Source: Bacteroidales bacterium | GTDB taxonomy: Bacteria > Bacteroidota > Bacteroidia > Bacteroidales > UBA7960 | Direction of reading: 5' to 3' | Length of the DNA stretch: 5,497 nucleotides | NCBI GenBank assembly: GCA_007128045.1 | Contig: SKYG01000191.1 | Span: 1-5,497, forward strand | Made by a program: the position numbers and the translations under genes | The notes under the pieces: generated by a model | Told to the model about the DNA's origin: nothing | Database searches by the model: none | The model's input: the letters and a program-made list of their open reading frames with translations, nothing else | Shown: positions 1-5,497 of the stretch, piece by piece | How the letters are laid out: each line of letters opens with the position of its first letter | Numbering within the stretch: the stretch's first letter is position 1

Positions 1-759
1 AATAATCCGGAAACAAATAGTCCAGTAAAAGTTGTCATTGTCGATGATGAACAACATGCAGTGACAAGTCTTGGGGCAATGATTGCCAAAGATGATCGTA
101 TTGAGGTTGTGGCAACAGCTACAGATGCGAAAGAGGCGGTACAAATCATCCTGGATGCAGCTCCTGATCTTGTTTTTCTCGACATTCAAATGCCAGGCAT
201 GAGTGGCTTTGACATGATCAAAGCGTTGAAAGATGCCGGCGCAACACCGTATGTGATATTTGTTACCGCGTATGATCACTTTGCCATCGAAGCCATTAAG
301 CATTCGGTGTTTGATTATATTCTGAAGCCCATCGACAAGAAAGAACTGCAAAAGAGTATAGACCGTTTTCTGGTCTCTTTTGTCGAAAAACAGATAGCAC
401 CCTGTTACGAAAAACTGCTGGAAGCGGTAAACCCTGACCGGAAAGTCCGGTTTAGTGTGATGGGAGGCATCGTTTTAATGCCGTTAAATGACATACTTTA
501 CGCCCAGGCCGACTGGAACTATGCCAAAGTATACCGCACCCAGGATGATGTGGAATCGGTGACGATGAACCTGGGCGCCATAGAAAAGATACTTCCTGCC
601 ACACAATTTGTTCGTGTGAACCGCTCCGTAATTGTCAACCTGAACTACCTGTATCGTATAAAACGTGCTGATCGTCAATGTGTTCTGAAAAAAGATGGGG
701 TTGAATATACGTTTAATATCCCCGTTGCACGCATTAAATATCTGGAGAAAATAGTTTAG
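1..759 (+). CDS. LytTR-family response regulator (5' end outside window)
   Basis: Cytoplasmic two-component response regulator. The frame is open from base 1, and the receiver domain already begins at window residues 10-17 (KVVIVDDE, acidic pair D15/D16). The GTG at base 61 therefore lies inside the domain and is not the start; the true start is probably only a few codons upstream, since 252 residues are visible and this family usually has about 235-255. The phospho-acceptor is D61 (FLDIQMPG). The conserved Thr is T89 (FVTAYD) and the conserved Lys is K109 (LKPID). After a linker, residues about 147-252 form a LytTR DNA-binding domain with the typical Q/RVNRSVIVNLNYL segment near its end. Family members are usually phosphorylated by a LytS-type (5TM or 7TM) histidine kinase, often encoded next door; none is visible here, so it may lie upstream. 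Target genes cannot be read from the sequence. Family assignment is secure. Confidence 0.95.
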   Translation, partial: NNPETNSPVKVVIVDDEQHAVTSLGAMIAKDDRIEVVATATDAKEAVQIILDAAPDLVFLDIQMPGMSGFDMIKALKDAGATPYVIFVTAYDHFAIEAIKHSVFDYILKPIDKKELQKSIDRFLVSFVEKQIAPCYEKLLEAVNPDRKVRFSVMGGIVLMPLNDILYAQADWNYAKVYRTQDDVESVTMNLGAIEKILPATQFVRVNRSVIVNLNYLYRIKRADRQCVLKKDGVEYTFNIPVARIKYLEKIV

Positions 760-764
760 AGATA

Positions 765-824
765 GTTGAATTGTTGAATTGTTGAATCGTTGATCTGTTG
801 ATTTGTTGATCTGTTGATTTGTTG
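765..824. repeat. 8-bp tandem array, consensus GTTGATTT/GTTGAATT
   Basis: Seven consecutive 8-bp units plus a half unit. The first three are GTTGAATT-like and the next four alternate GTTGATCT and GTTGATTT. The array starts 5 bp after the stop codon of the response regulator. The alternation of two unit variants suggests duplication of a 16-bp block. Arrays of this kind occur between genes in environmental Bacteroidota genomes (from memory). No function can be read from it. Confidence 0.9.
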
Positions 825-863
825 TGTAGACAGGCCACGTCCTGTCCCTACAGCTTTTCTTGC
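825..863 (+). terminator. Hairpin followed by T-rich run; possible terminator or palindromic repeat
   Basis: The left arm TGTAGACAGG (825-834) pairs with CCTGT (841-845) and CTACA (848-852) around a 6-base loop. Two unpaired C residues at 846-847 form a bulge, giving a 10-bp stem in two blocks. It is followed by GCTTTTCTTGC. Its place downstream of the response regulator fits a Rho-independent terminator. The same shape also resembles the GTAG-acagg palindromes scattered through many Bacteroidota genomes (from memory), so it could instead be a dispersed repeat. The two readings are compatible. Confidence 0.5.
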
Positions 864-912
864 GGTTAACCTGGTAACCTGGTAACCTGGTAACCCGGCA
901 ACCTGGTAACCC
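864..912. repeat. 8-bp tandem array, consensus GGTAACCT
   Basis: Five 8-bp units run from 873 to 912 (GGTAACCT twice, GGTAACCC, GGCAACCT, GGTAACCC), preceded by a 9-base variant GGTTAACCT at 864-872. Each unit core, GGTAACC, is nearly self-complementary, so the array could fold in several registers. It lies 11 bp after the hairpin and is unrelated in sequence to the first array, although the period is the same. Confidence 0.9.
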
Positions 913-913
913 A

Positions 914-934
914 CAACTCGCAACTCGCAACTCG
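914..934. repeat. 7-bp tandem array, three copies of CAACTCG
   Basis: Three perfect copies of CAACTCG lie end to end, directly after the GGTAACCT array. This is the third distinct short array in a gap of about 210 bp. It ends 39 bp before the next start codon, so the promoter or leader of the downstream gene must be very short or overlap the repeats. Confidence 0.85.
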
Positions 935-960
935 TAGCGAAACGAAGATTCCATTTTATC

Positions 961-965
961 AGGTG
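961..965 (+). promoter_or_regulatory. Possible ribosome binding site AGGTG
   Basis: AGGTG sits 8 bases before the ATG at 974. Purine-rich sites of this sort are not the rule in Bacteroidota, but it supports 974 over the in-frame ATG at 986, whose upstream sequence is A/T only. Confidence 0.4.
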
Positions 966-973
966 CTTATTAA

Positions 974-1303
974 ATGTACTATTATATGGCAGTGTTTGAA
1001 GCAGTTGCGGCATTAAACTGGCCAGGTTTTCTGGTGGGGCTGGCTGCATTTTTTATGATCGGACTGTTTCATCCGGTGGTAGCCATCATGGAGTACCACC
1101 TGGGCAAACAAAGCTGGTGGATGCTCTTTTTACCGGGGCTGGGCTGCCTGGTTGCCTCTTTCTTCTTCTCTTCATTGCTATCTATACTGCTTGGTTGCTT
1201 GGCTTTTTCCTTCTTCTGGAGCACCCTGGAGCTGTTCTATCAGCATGAAAGGGTGTTGCAAGGCAGGGCGAAACGTAACCCCAAAAGAAATTACGATGAT
1301 TGA
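974..1303 (+). CDS. DUF4491-like small membrane protein, copy A
   Basis: A 109-residue inner-membrane protein of unknown function. Three hydrophobic stretches are visible, roughly at residues 17-36, 48-64 and 66-83, followed by a charged tail (HERVLQGRAKRNPKR) expected to be cytoplasmic. Landmarks that match my recollection of the Bacteroidota DUF4491 family are LNWPG near the N-terminus, FHP (32-34), EYHLG (40-44), a WW pair (48-49) and the E-x5-ER helix after the last membrane segment. Length fits the family, which is about 100 residues. The gene stop overlaps the start of a second, related gene, so the two are probably translationally coupled. The start at 974 is chosen because of an AGGTG site 8 bases upstream; 986 is the alternative. 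The family name comes from motif recognition and was not checked by search. No biochemical role is known to me. Confidence 0.8.
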   Translation: MYYYMAVFEAVAALNWPGFLVGLAAFFMIGLFHPVVAIMEYHLGKQSWWMLFLPGLGCLVASFFFSSLLSILLGCLAFSFFWSTLELFYQHERVLQGRAKRNPKRNYDD

Positions 1304-1613
1304 CACTGCTACCTGGATGGTGTGGGGCCTGAACCTGGATGGCCTGATAGCAGGGGTGGCCACCTGGGTCATTATCTGGGCTACCAGGTATGCCTGCATA
1401 AAGGGAGAATACCATTTTAAAAGGGGCTTTCGTTATGTGTTCCTTTCTATGGGAATTCTGGGGGTTCTTGCAGCTTTATTGGCAGGCAATATTGTGGTGT
1501 CAGCAATTTTCGGTATTTTTGGATTCGCAAACCTATGGGGAATCCATGAGGTTATTGAACAGGAAGAACGCGTAAATAAAGGATGGTACCCACGCAAGCC
1601 TGATAAACAATAG
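1296..1613 (+). CDS. DUF4491-like small membrane protein, copy B
   Basis: A 105-residue membrane protein that aligns with copy A over almost its whole length: LNxxG at residues 12-16, EYH (38-40), a central hydrophobic hairpin (about 48-82) and a C-terminal E-x5-ERV-x-KGWYPRKP helix and tail (85-102). Hydrophobic segments lie at about 12-30, 48-63 and 66-83. The ATG at 1296 overlaps the copy A stop by 8 bp (ATGATTGA), a typical coupled arrangement. The open frame runs further upstream inside copy A, but homology begins only after 1296. An in-frame ATG at 1317 would remove seven residues without touching the conserved part. Copy B lacks the HP and WW residues present in copy A but carries the more family-typical C-terminus. 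Function unknown; probably acts with copy A if the two form a hetero-oligomer, which is inference. Confidence 0.82.
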   Translation: MIDTATWMVWGLNLDGLIAGVATWVIIWATRYACIKGEYHFKRGFRYVFLSMGILGVLAALLAGNIVVSAIFGIFGFANLWGIHEVIEQEERVNKGWYPRKPDKQ

Positions 1614-1621
1614 TTTATATT

Positions 1622-2017
1622 ATGTATCTGATCGGTTTTCTAGGCTCTCCCTTGCCATATCTCCTTCTAGTGGGTATGTATCTGTCGGGCTTCGCGTTCC
1701 TGAACCTGAAAGCCGCTACAAAGGTATCTGATGAAAAACTGCAATCCGAAGACCTGACTCTCATTACTACCTCCGTTTTTCCGCAAAACACAAATACCAA
1801 CAGCCCGGATCATTTTATACTGTCCATTCATCAGGATAGTCGCTCCTGCCTGGCATCTGCCGCCAGTCACAGTCATGAACATGTTGCCCTGATAACCCAT
1901 CATGGTTTTAAACTGTGGTATGCCGTTTTTTGGGATAAAGTTCCTCTGGTCAATTCGGGCATTATAGTTCTGTTTCAGCCTTCTCAGAACACCATCAGGC
2001 CCCCTCCTGTTGGATAA
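1622..2017 (+). CDS. Small membrane-anchored, His-rich protein with C-terminal RPPP
   Basis: A 131-residue predicted protein, not assigned to a named family. Residues 2-28 form one long hydrophobic segment (GSPLPYLLLVGMYLSGF in its middle) that could be an anchor or signal. The rest is polar with seven histidines between residues 64 and 94 (H64, H70, H83, H85, H87, H93, H94) and a single Cys76. The end reads TIRPPPVG. From memory, Bacteroidota genomes carry short proteins with an LPYLL-type N-terminus and a terminal RPPP, often just upstream of TonB-dependent receptors; this one has the same shape and place. It is not an HYC_CC_PP protein, since it has no HYC or CC motif. It starts 8 bp after the DUF4491 pair, suggesting co-transcription. 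Metal binding in the periplasm is a guess based only on the histidines. An in-frame ATG at 1676 would cut the hydrophobic segment, so 1622 is preferred. Confidence 0.6.
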   Translation: MYLIGFLGSPLPYLLLVGMYLSGFAFLNLKAATKVSDEKLQSEDLTLITTSVFPQNTNTNSPDHFILSIHQDSRSCLASAASHSHEHVALITHHGFKLWYAVFWDKVPLVNSGIIVLFQPSQNTIRPPPVG

Positions 2018-2038
2018 AGCCTTGTTTCCTGCAATGTC

Positions 2039-2155
2039 TCAGCTCATGTTGTCCTGACAAACCACCTGTCCGGGTTTGTTGCTTTTCAAGACAATTGCCA
2101 TCACCTGTAGTATCTGTTTCCCGCGTTCTGTCAGGGCAAATACATGATCCAACAT
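2039..2155 (-). pseudogene. Possible antisense remnant of a winged-helix transcription regulator
   Basis: Read on the minus strand from 2155 to 2039, a 38-codon stretch ends in TGA and contains HVFALTERGKQILQVM. The pattern [FY]-x-LT-x-x-G followed by a hydrophobic helix is typical of the C-terminal wing and last helix of HxlR, PadR or MarR-type regulators. Nothing upstream on that strand continues it: a stop codon lies immediately before (2156-2158) and then the 8-bp array starts. If real, it is a decayed fragment of a gene once divergent from the receptor gene, a common position for a local regulator. The remaining C-terminal residues (SNKPGQVVCQDNMS) do not match anything I recognise. The stretch is short, so chance resemblance is a serious alternative. 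Confidence 0.3.
2049..2088 (+). other. Two overlapping inverted repeats followed by T-rich run
   Basis: TTGTC-CT-GACAA (2049-2060) is a perfect 5-bp inverted repeat with a 2-base centre. ACAAACC (2057-2063) pairs with GGTTTGT (2073-2079) across a 9-base spacer and is followed by TGCTTTTC. The two share bases 2057-2060, so they cannot form together as RNA. The second could be a weak terminator for the upstream gene cluster, and the first could be a small dyad operator. The same bases underlie the possible antisense gene remnant, so the symmetry may be accidental. Confidence 0.3.
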
Positions 2156-2164
2156 TCACTTTTC

Positions 2165-2200
2165 GACATTCAGACATTCAGACATTCAGACATTCAGACA
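2165..2200. repeat. 8-bp tandem array, consensus GACATTCA, just before receptor start
   Basis: Four perfect GACATTCA units (2165-2196) and a half unit GACA (2197-2200). A related AACATTCA lies at 2151-2158, separated by CTTTTC. The array ends 11 bases before the ATG at 2212, with ATTTTAAACAT between. It would form the untranslated leader of the receptor mRNA, or overlap its promoter. Copy-number change would alter the leader by multiples of 8 bp. Confidence 0.9.
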
Positions 2201-2211
2201 ATTTTAAACAT

Positions 2212-4359
2212 ATGAAACCACTTTTTTATAGTCATCTGAGGACTCAATCAAAAATTGCCATATCCTGTTTTGTGTTGATCATCTTGTGGTCGCCGGTGTT
2301 GTCGCAGATTGTATATAACCAGGCCGATACAACTGAAATGCCGGAGGTCAGGCTTGAAGAGATTGAAATTACCTCTATGCGTGAGTCGGGCAGGATAAGC
2401 CGCCTGCCTCTAAGCGCCGGTGTGCTTAACCTGGAACAGATACGCGGGCATGGTGTGAAAACCCTCAAGAATGCCTCTCGCCTGGTGGCCAATGTATTCA
2501 TGCCCGACTATGGCTCACGGCTTACCTCTCCGGTGTATATTCGTGGGATAGGCTCCCGCATTAATGCACCATCTGTAGGGCTTTACGTCGACAACATCCC
2601 GTATTTTGAGAAGTCGGTCTTTGAGTTCGACCTTCTGAATGTTGACAGAATAGAGGTGCTGCGTGGCCCGCAGGGAACGCTTTACGGCCGGAATACCATG
2701 GGCGGCCTCATCAATGTTTACAGCCAGTCACCTTTCAACCGGCAGGGCTCCGGGGTGTCTCTCACCGGTGGCAACCCCGGCTATTTCAATGGCATGCTAA
2801 CACATCAGCAACTGTTATCGCCCGTTCTGGGTGTAACGGCCAGTGCTGGCATAAACCGCCACGATGGGTTTTTTGAGAACGAACACCTGGGCCAGATGGC
2901 AGACGCCTTTCTGTCGGCCGGTGGCCGGGTAAAACTGGGCTGGCAGATCACCTCTTCGCTCATGGCAGAGTTTACAACACATGTTGAACACCTGGATCAA
3001 GGTGGGTATCCCTATGCCGTTCATAACAGCTCCTCGGGGGTTACACAGCCCGTCAGCTACAATGAACCATCATCCTATCAACGAGATATGATGTCTAATG
3101 GATTGCTGTTCAGCTATGTCACGCCAAGGCTGCAGATACAGTCGGTGTCAGCCTTACAGTACTTTAATGACAACCAGTCGATAGACCAGGATTTCTCTGT
3201 CAGCGACCTGGTATTTGCCGTACAGAAACAAACCCATGCCATGTTTTCGCAGGAGTTTACGGCCCGGTCAAATCACCAGGGCAACTATCAGTGGGTGCTC
3301 GGACTATTTGGGTTTCGTCAACAGCTTGACAATGACCTGGCCATACGTTTTGGTGAGGATGCCGTTACACGTGGGATGGTTCCGGGATTGCTAACCCGCA
3401 ATCAATTATCTGATAACATGATGCAGGGAGCAGCCCTGTTTCATCAGTCTGCACTAAACGACTTCCTGTTGGAGGGAATGACCCTTACGGCAGGCCTCCG
3501 GCTCGACTATGAATCGGCCTCACTGGAACATTCAGCATCTATGGAAGCCGACTTTCCTACCCCGCCACCTTCCGGATTCGAAAGTGACCTGAGCTTCTAT
3601 GAGTGGCTGCCACGCCTGGCATTAAACTATGCCTTCTCGGAACGGCAAAGTCTCTACGGGGCCATCGTAAGAGGGTATAAAACCGGAGGGTTCAACGTGG
3701 TGTTCGACAGTGATGAAGACCGTAGCTTCGACCCCGAGTATTCCTGGAACTTCGAAGTGGGGATGAAGGGACGCTACTGGAAAGACCGCCTGTCGGTACA
3801 GTCGTCGCTGTTTTATATCGACTGGAAAAACCAACAGATATATCAGTTGCTTTCCAGCGGGCAAGGTTCCATGCTCAAGAATGCCGGCGTCTCGGTGAGC
3901 AAAGGGGCGGAGGTTGAACTTCAGGCCTTGCTGATGAAAAACCTGCACTTCTCAGGTAGCTATGGCTATACCCATGCCACATTCGTAGAAAACGAACCCA
4001 ACCCTGACACGGATCTTGCCGGTAACTTTATCCCCTATGTGCCTCGCCAAACCTTGTTTGCTGGTCTGAGCTACCACCATCCCGTCAAGAACGGGTTTCT
4101 GGATGCATGGCGCCTGCAGATAGGCTACCAGGGTGTGGGAAGACACTACTGGAATGACGCCAACACCTTGCATCAGGGATCATACGGCATCGTAAATACC
4201 ATGCTTTCATTGGAGGCGGGCGACTTCAGGCTCGACGTGTTTGCCAACAACATCACGGCAACAGAGTACCACTCATTCTCTTTCTCTGCCCTCGGAAACC
4301 ATTATGTACAGCAAGGCCGCCCTGCTACCTTTGGGATGAACCTGCATTATACGTTCTAG
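2212..4359 (+). CDS. TonB-dependent outer-membrane receptor (siderophore-type)
   Basis: A 715-residue TonB-dependent receptor. Residues 1-31 are a signal peptide (basic start with R10 and K14, hydrophobic core at about 15-30, likely cleavage near VLS-Q). A TonB-box-like LEEIEIT follows at 48-54. The plug domain spans about 60-175 and carries PVYIRGIGS (107-115), PSVGLYVDNIPY (120-131) and RGPQGTLYGRNTMGG (151-165). The remainder is the 22-strand barrel, with RGYKTGGFN (487-495) typical of FyuA-like siderophore receptors and a terminal Phe (NLHYTF). It lacks the carboxypeptidase-like N-terminal domain of SusC proteins and any STN signalling domain, so it is a simple scavenging receptor rather than a glycan or transducing type. 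The start at 2212 fits the signal peptide; the frame is also open upstream through the repeat array (a TTG at 2095), but that would put 39 polar residues before the signal. The ligand cannot be read from sequence; a ferric chelate is favoured by the neighbour. Confidence 0.95.
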   Translation: MKPLFYSHLRTQSKIAISCFVLIILWSPVLSQIVYNQADTTEMPEVRLEEIEITSMRESGRISRLPLSAGVLNLEQIRGHGVKTLKNASRLVANVFMPDYGSRLTSPVYIRGIGSRINAPSVGLYVDNIPYFEKSVFEFDLLNVDRIEVLRGPQGTLYGRNTMGGLINVYSQSPFNRQGSGVSLTGGNPGYFNGMLTHQQLLSPVLGVTASAGINRHDGFFENEHLGQMADAFLSAGGRVKLGWQITSSLMAEFTTHVEHLDQGGYPYAVHNSSSGVTQPVSYNEPSSYQRDMMSNGLLFSYVTPRLQIQSVSALQYFNDNQSIDQDFSVSDLVFAVQKQTHAMFSQEFTARSNHQGNYQWVLGLFGFRQQLDNDLAIRFGEDAVTRGMVPGLLTRNQLSDNMMQGAALFHQSALNDFLLEGMTLTAGLRLDYESASLEHSASMEADFPTPPPSGFESDLSFYEWLPRLALNYAFSERQSLYGAIVRGYKTGGFNVVFDSDEDRSFDPEYSWNFEVGMKGRYWKDRLSVQSSLFYIDWKNQQIYQLLSSGQGSMLKNAGVSVSKGAEVELQALLMKNLHFSGSYGYTHATFVENEPNPDTDLAGNFIPYVPRQTLFAGLSYHHPVKNGFLDAWRLQIGYQGVGRHYWNDANTLHQGSYGIVNTMLSLEAGDFRLDVFANNITATEYHSFSFSALGNHYVQQGRPATFGMNLHYTF

Positions 4360-4362
4360 CAA

Positions 4363-5497
4363 ATGCTGAGTGAAAGAAACGCCAAGCTGGTCACCCTGCT
4401 GAGCCTCTACATGGCACAGTCTATTCCGATGAGCTTTTTTTCGACGGTGGTGCCCGTGATCATGCGTCAGCAGATGTACTCCCTGGAGGCTATCGGGATG
4501 ATGCAGCTGATCAAGTTGCCCTGGATCATTAAGTTTCTTTGGGCCCCATATGTTGACCGTACCGGAAGCTCAGCAACAGGATACAGAAGGTGGATCTTTT
4601 ACTCGGAGGGCTTTTACGCGTTTAGCATTGCGGCAGTGGCGTTTTTTAGTCTGGAGCAGCAGTTTGAGGTGATCATCATTCTGATGGTGCTGGCAATAAC
4701 GGCCTCTGCCACCCAGGATATCGCTACCGACGCCTGGGCAATACTTACCCTGACAAAAGATGAACGCAGCCTGGGAAACAGCATGCAGTCGATGGGGTCA
4801 TTTTTAGGCTCCATGCTTGGTAGTGGCGTGTTGCTCATCGTATATTATTACCTGGGATGGACCTGGCTGCTACTCTCCCTGGCAGGAGTGGTGTTGCTGG
4901 CGTTGGTGCCCTTGCTGATGTACCGGCCCGATGCTATGGTGCGAAAAAAACGGCCACGAAGTAAATCGGTGTCTTTTAAAGATATTGGCAGCTTCTTCCG
5001 GCAACAGGCCATATGGAAGCACCTGGTCGTACTGGCACTGTTTCACTCAAGCCTGATAGGGATCATGACCATGATAAAGCCCATGATGATCGATTATGGG
5101 TACTCAGTAAAAGATATTGGCGTCATCTCTGGGATTCTCGCAACTGCCTTTGGCGCCCTCACGGCGATGGCTGCAGGAATATTGATGCGAAGAATCTCCA
5201 GGTCACAGTCGGCCATCCTGTTTGCCACCCTGAATCTGATTCCAGGATTGTTTTTTATGCTGATGCATACACAGTCTGACGCCTATTGGGTGGTCATTAC
5301 CGGAGTGGCATTGCTGTGGGGAGCCTATGCCATGGGCATGGTGTTTGTCTTTACCGTGGCCATGGATCAGGTAAGACACTGCCGGGAAGGTACCGACTTT
5401 ACCCTGCAGATCGTGGTGGTGCATATCAGCAGCCTGATTATAGCTGTTGCCAGCGGAAAAATTGCCGGCGCATTCTCCTATGGAACGCTCTTTACCT
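4363..5497 (+). CDS. AmpG / RhtX-FptX-like MFS permease (3' end outside window)
   Basis: Inner-membrane major facilitator transporter, 378 residues visible and still open at the window end; the family is usually about 400-430 residues, so little is missing. It has the N-terminal signature of the AmpG and RhtX/FptX branch: LYMAQSIPMSFF (15-26), then LPWIIKFLWAPYVDR (52-66). ATQDIATDAWA (116-126) follows in the fourth helix. A basic cytoplasmic loop (about 187-217, RKKRPRSK) separates the two six-helix halves, and GTDFTLQ (343-349) marks the second half. AmpG imports muropeptides, while RhtX and FptX import siderophores as single-protein permeases. The start is 3 bp after the stop of a TonB-dependent receptor, so the two are almost certainly co-transcribed, which favours the siderophore reading. 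That ligand class is inference. No ribosome binding site is seen; translation may be coupled. Confidence 0.9.
   Translation, partial: MLSERNAKLVTLLSLYMAQSIPMSFFSTVVPVIMRQQMYSLEAIGMMQLIKLPWIIKFLWAPYVDRTGSSATGYRRWIFYSEGFYAFSIAAVAFFSLEQQFEVIIILMVLAITASATQDIATDAWAILTLTKDERSLGNSMQSMGSFLGSMLGSGVLLIVYYYLGWTWLLLSLAGVVLLALVPLLMYRPDAMVRKKRPRSKSVSFKDIGSFFRQQAIWKHLVVLALFHSSLIGIMTMIKPMMIDYGYSVKDIGVISGILATAFGALTAMAAGILMRRISRSQSAILFATLNLIPGLFFMLMHTQSDAYWVVITGVALLWGAYAMGMVFVFTVAMDQVRHCREGTDFTLQIVVVHISSLIIAVASGKIAGAFSYGTLFT

Noticed and set aside
61..63. GTG at 61 as the start of the response regulator
   Set aside because: The receiver domain begins upstream in the same open frame, including the essential acidic pair at bases 43-48, so this GTG is internal.
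765..934. CRISPR array
   Set aside because: The units are 7-8 bp, contiguous and without spacers, so they are simple tandem repeats.
484..1049. Two long minus-strand frames across the 760-934 repeat region
   Set aside because: Their translations are low-complexity products of the arrays (repeated NQQINKST and GYQV-like strings) and they overlap the response regulator and a membrane protein gene antisense. They have no domain features.
1152..1295. Longer form of DUF4491-like copy B starting inside copy A
   Set aside because: The extra 48 residues are an out-of-frame reading of copy A coding sequence, and similarity to copy A and the family begins only after the ATG at 1296.
2095..2211. N-terminal extension of the receptor from a TTG at 2095
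   Set aside because: It would put 39 polar residues, including translated repeat units, ahead of a normal signal peptide that begins at 2212.
2018..2211. Cobalamin or other riboswitch before the receptor
   Set aside because: No B12-box-like sequence or other recognisable aptamer core is seen, and the segment is better described by small inverted repeats, a possible gene remnant and the 8-bp array.
2212..4359. SusC-type glycan receptor
   Set aside because: There is no carboxypeptidase-like N-terminal domain, no SusD partner, and the length of 715 residues is well below the roughly 1000 of SusC proteins.
5013..5424. Short frames on both strands within the permease region
   Set aside because: They are out-of-frame or antisense shadows of the continuous permease reading frame from 4363 to the window end.

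Overview
The window looks like a chromosomal piece of a Bacteroidota genome, probably Bacteroidales-like. The signs are a LytTR response regulator, two DUF4491-type membrane proteins, a TonB-dependent receptor, start codons with A/T-rich rather than purine-rich leaders, and gaps filled with 7-8 bp tandem arrays. All clear genes lie on the plus strand. The taxon is inferred from family content and style, not from a marker gene.

Layout. Bases 1-759 hold nearly all of a LytTR response regulator whose start lies just before the window. Bases 760-973 are non-coding and unusually repetitive: an 8-bp array, a hairpin that could end transcription, a second 8-bp array and a 7-bp array. A compact cluster follows: two tandem DUF4491-like membrane proteins (974-1303 and 1296-1613, overlapping by 8 bp) and, 8 bp later, a small membrane-anchored His-rich protein ending in a PPP motif (1622-2017). 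Bases 2018-2211 contain small inverted repeats, a possible antisense remnant of a winged-helix regulator, and another 8-bp array that stops 11 bp before the next start codon. The last part is a TonB-dependent outer-membrane receptor (2212-4359) and, 3 bp later, an AmpG / RhtX-FptX-like MFS permease (4363 to the window end, cut off).

How it may work together. The receptor and permease form a plausible two-membrane import route: TonB-driven uptake of a chelate such as a ferric siderophore across the outer membrane, then transfer across the inner membrane by a single-polypeptide MFS permease, as described for FptA/FptX and RhtA/RhtX. The small His-rich protein may be an accessory of this locus. 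The roles of the DUF4491 pair and of the regulator are unknown, and shared transcription across the repeat-rich gaps is not shown. The most notable points are the receptor/permease module with its small partner, the split conservation in the DUF4491 pair, the possible decayed antisense regulator, and the repeat array abutting the receptor start.
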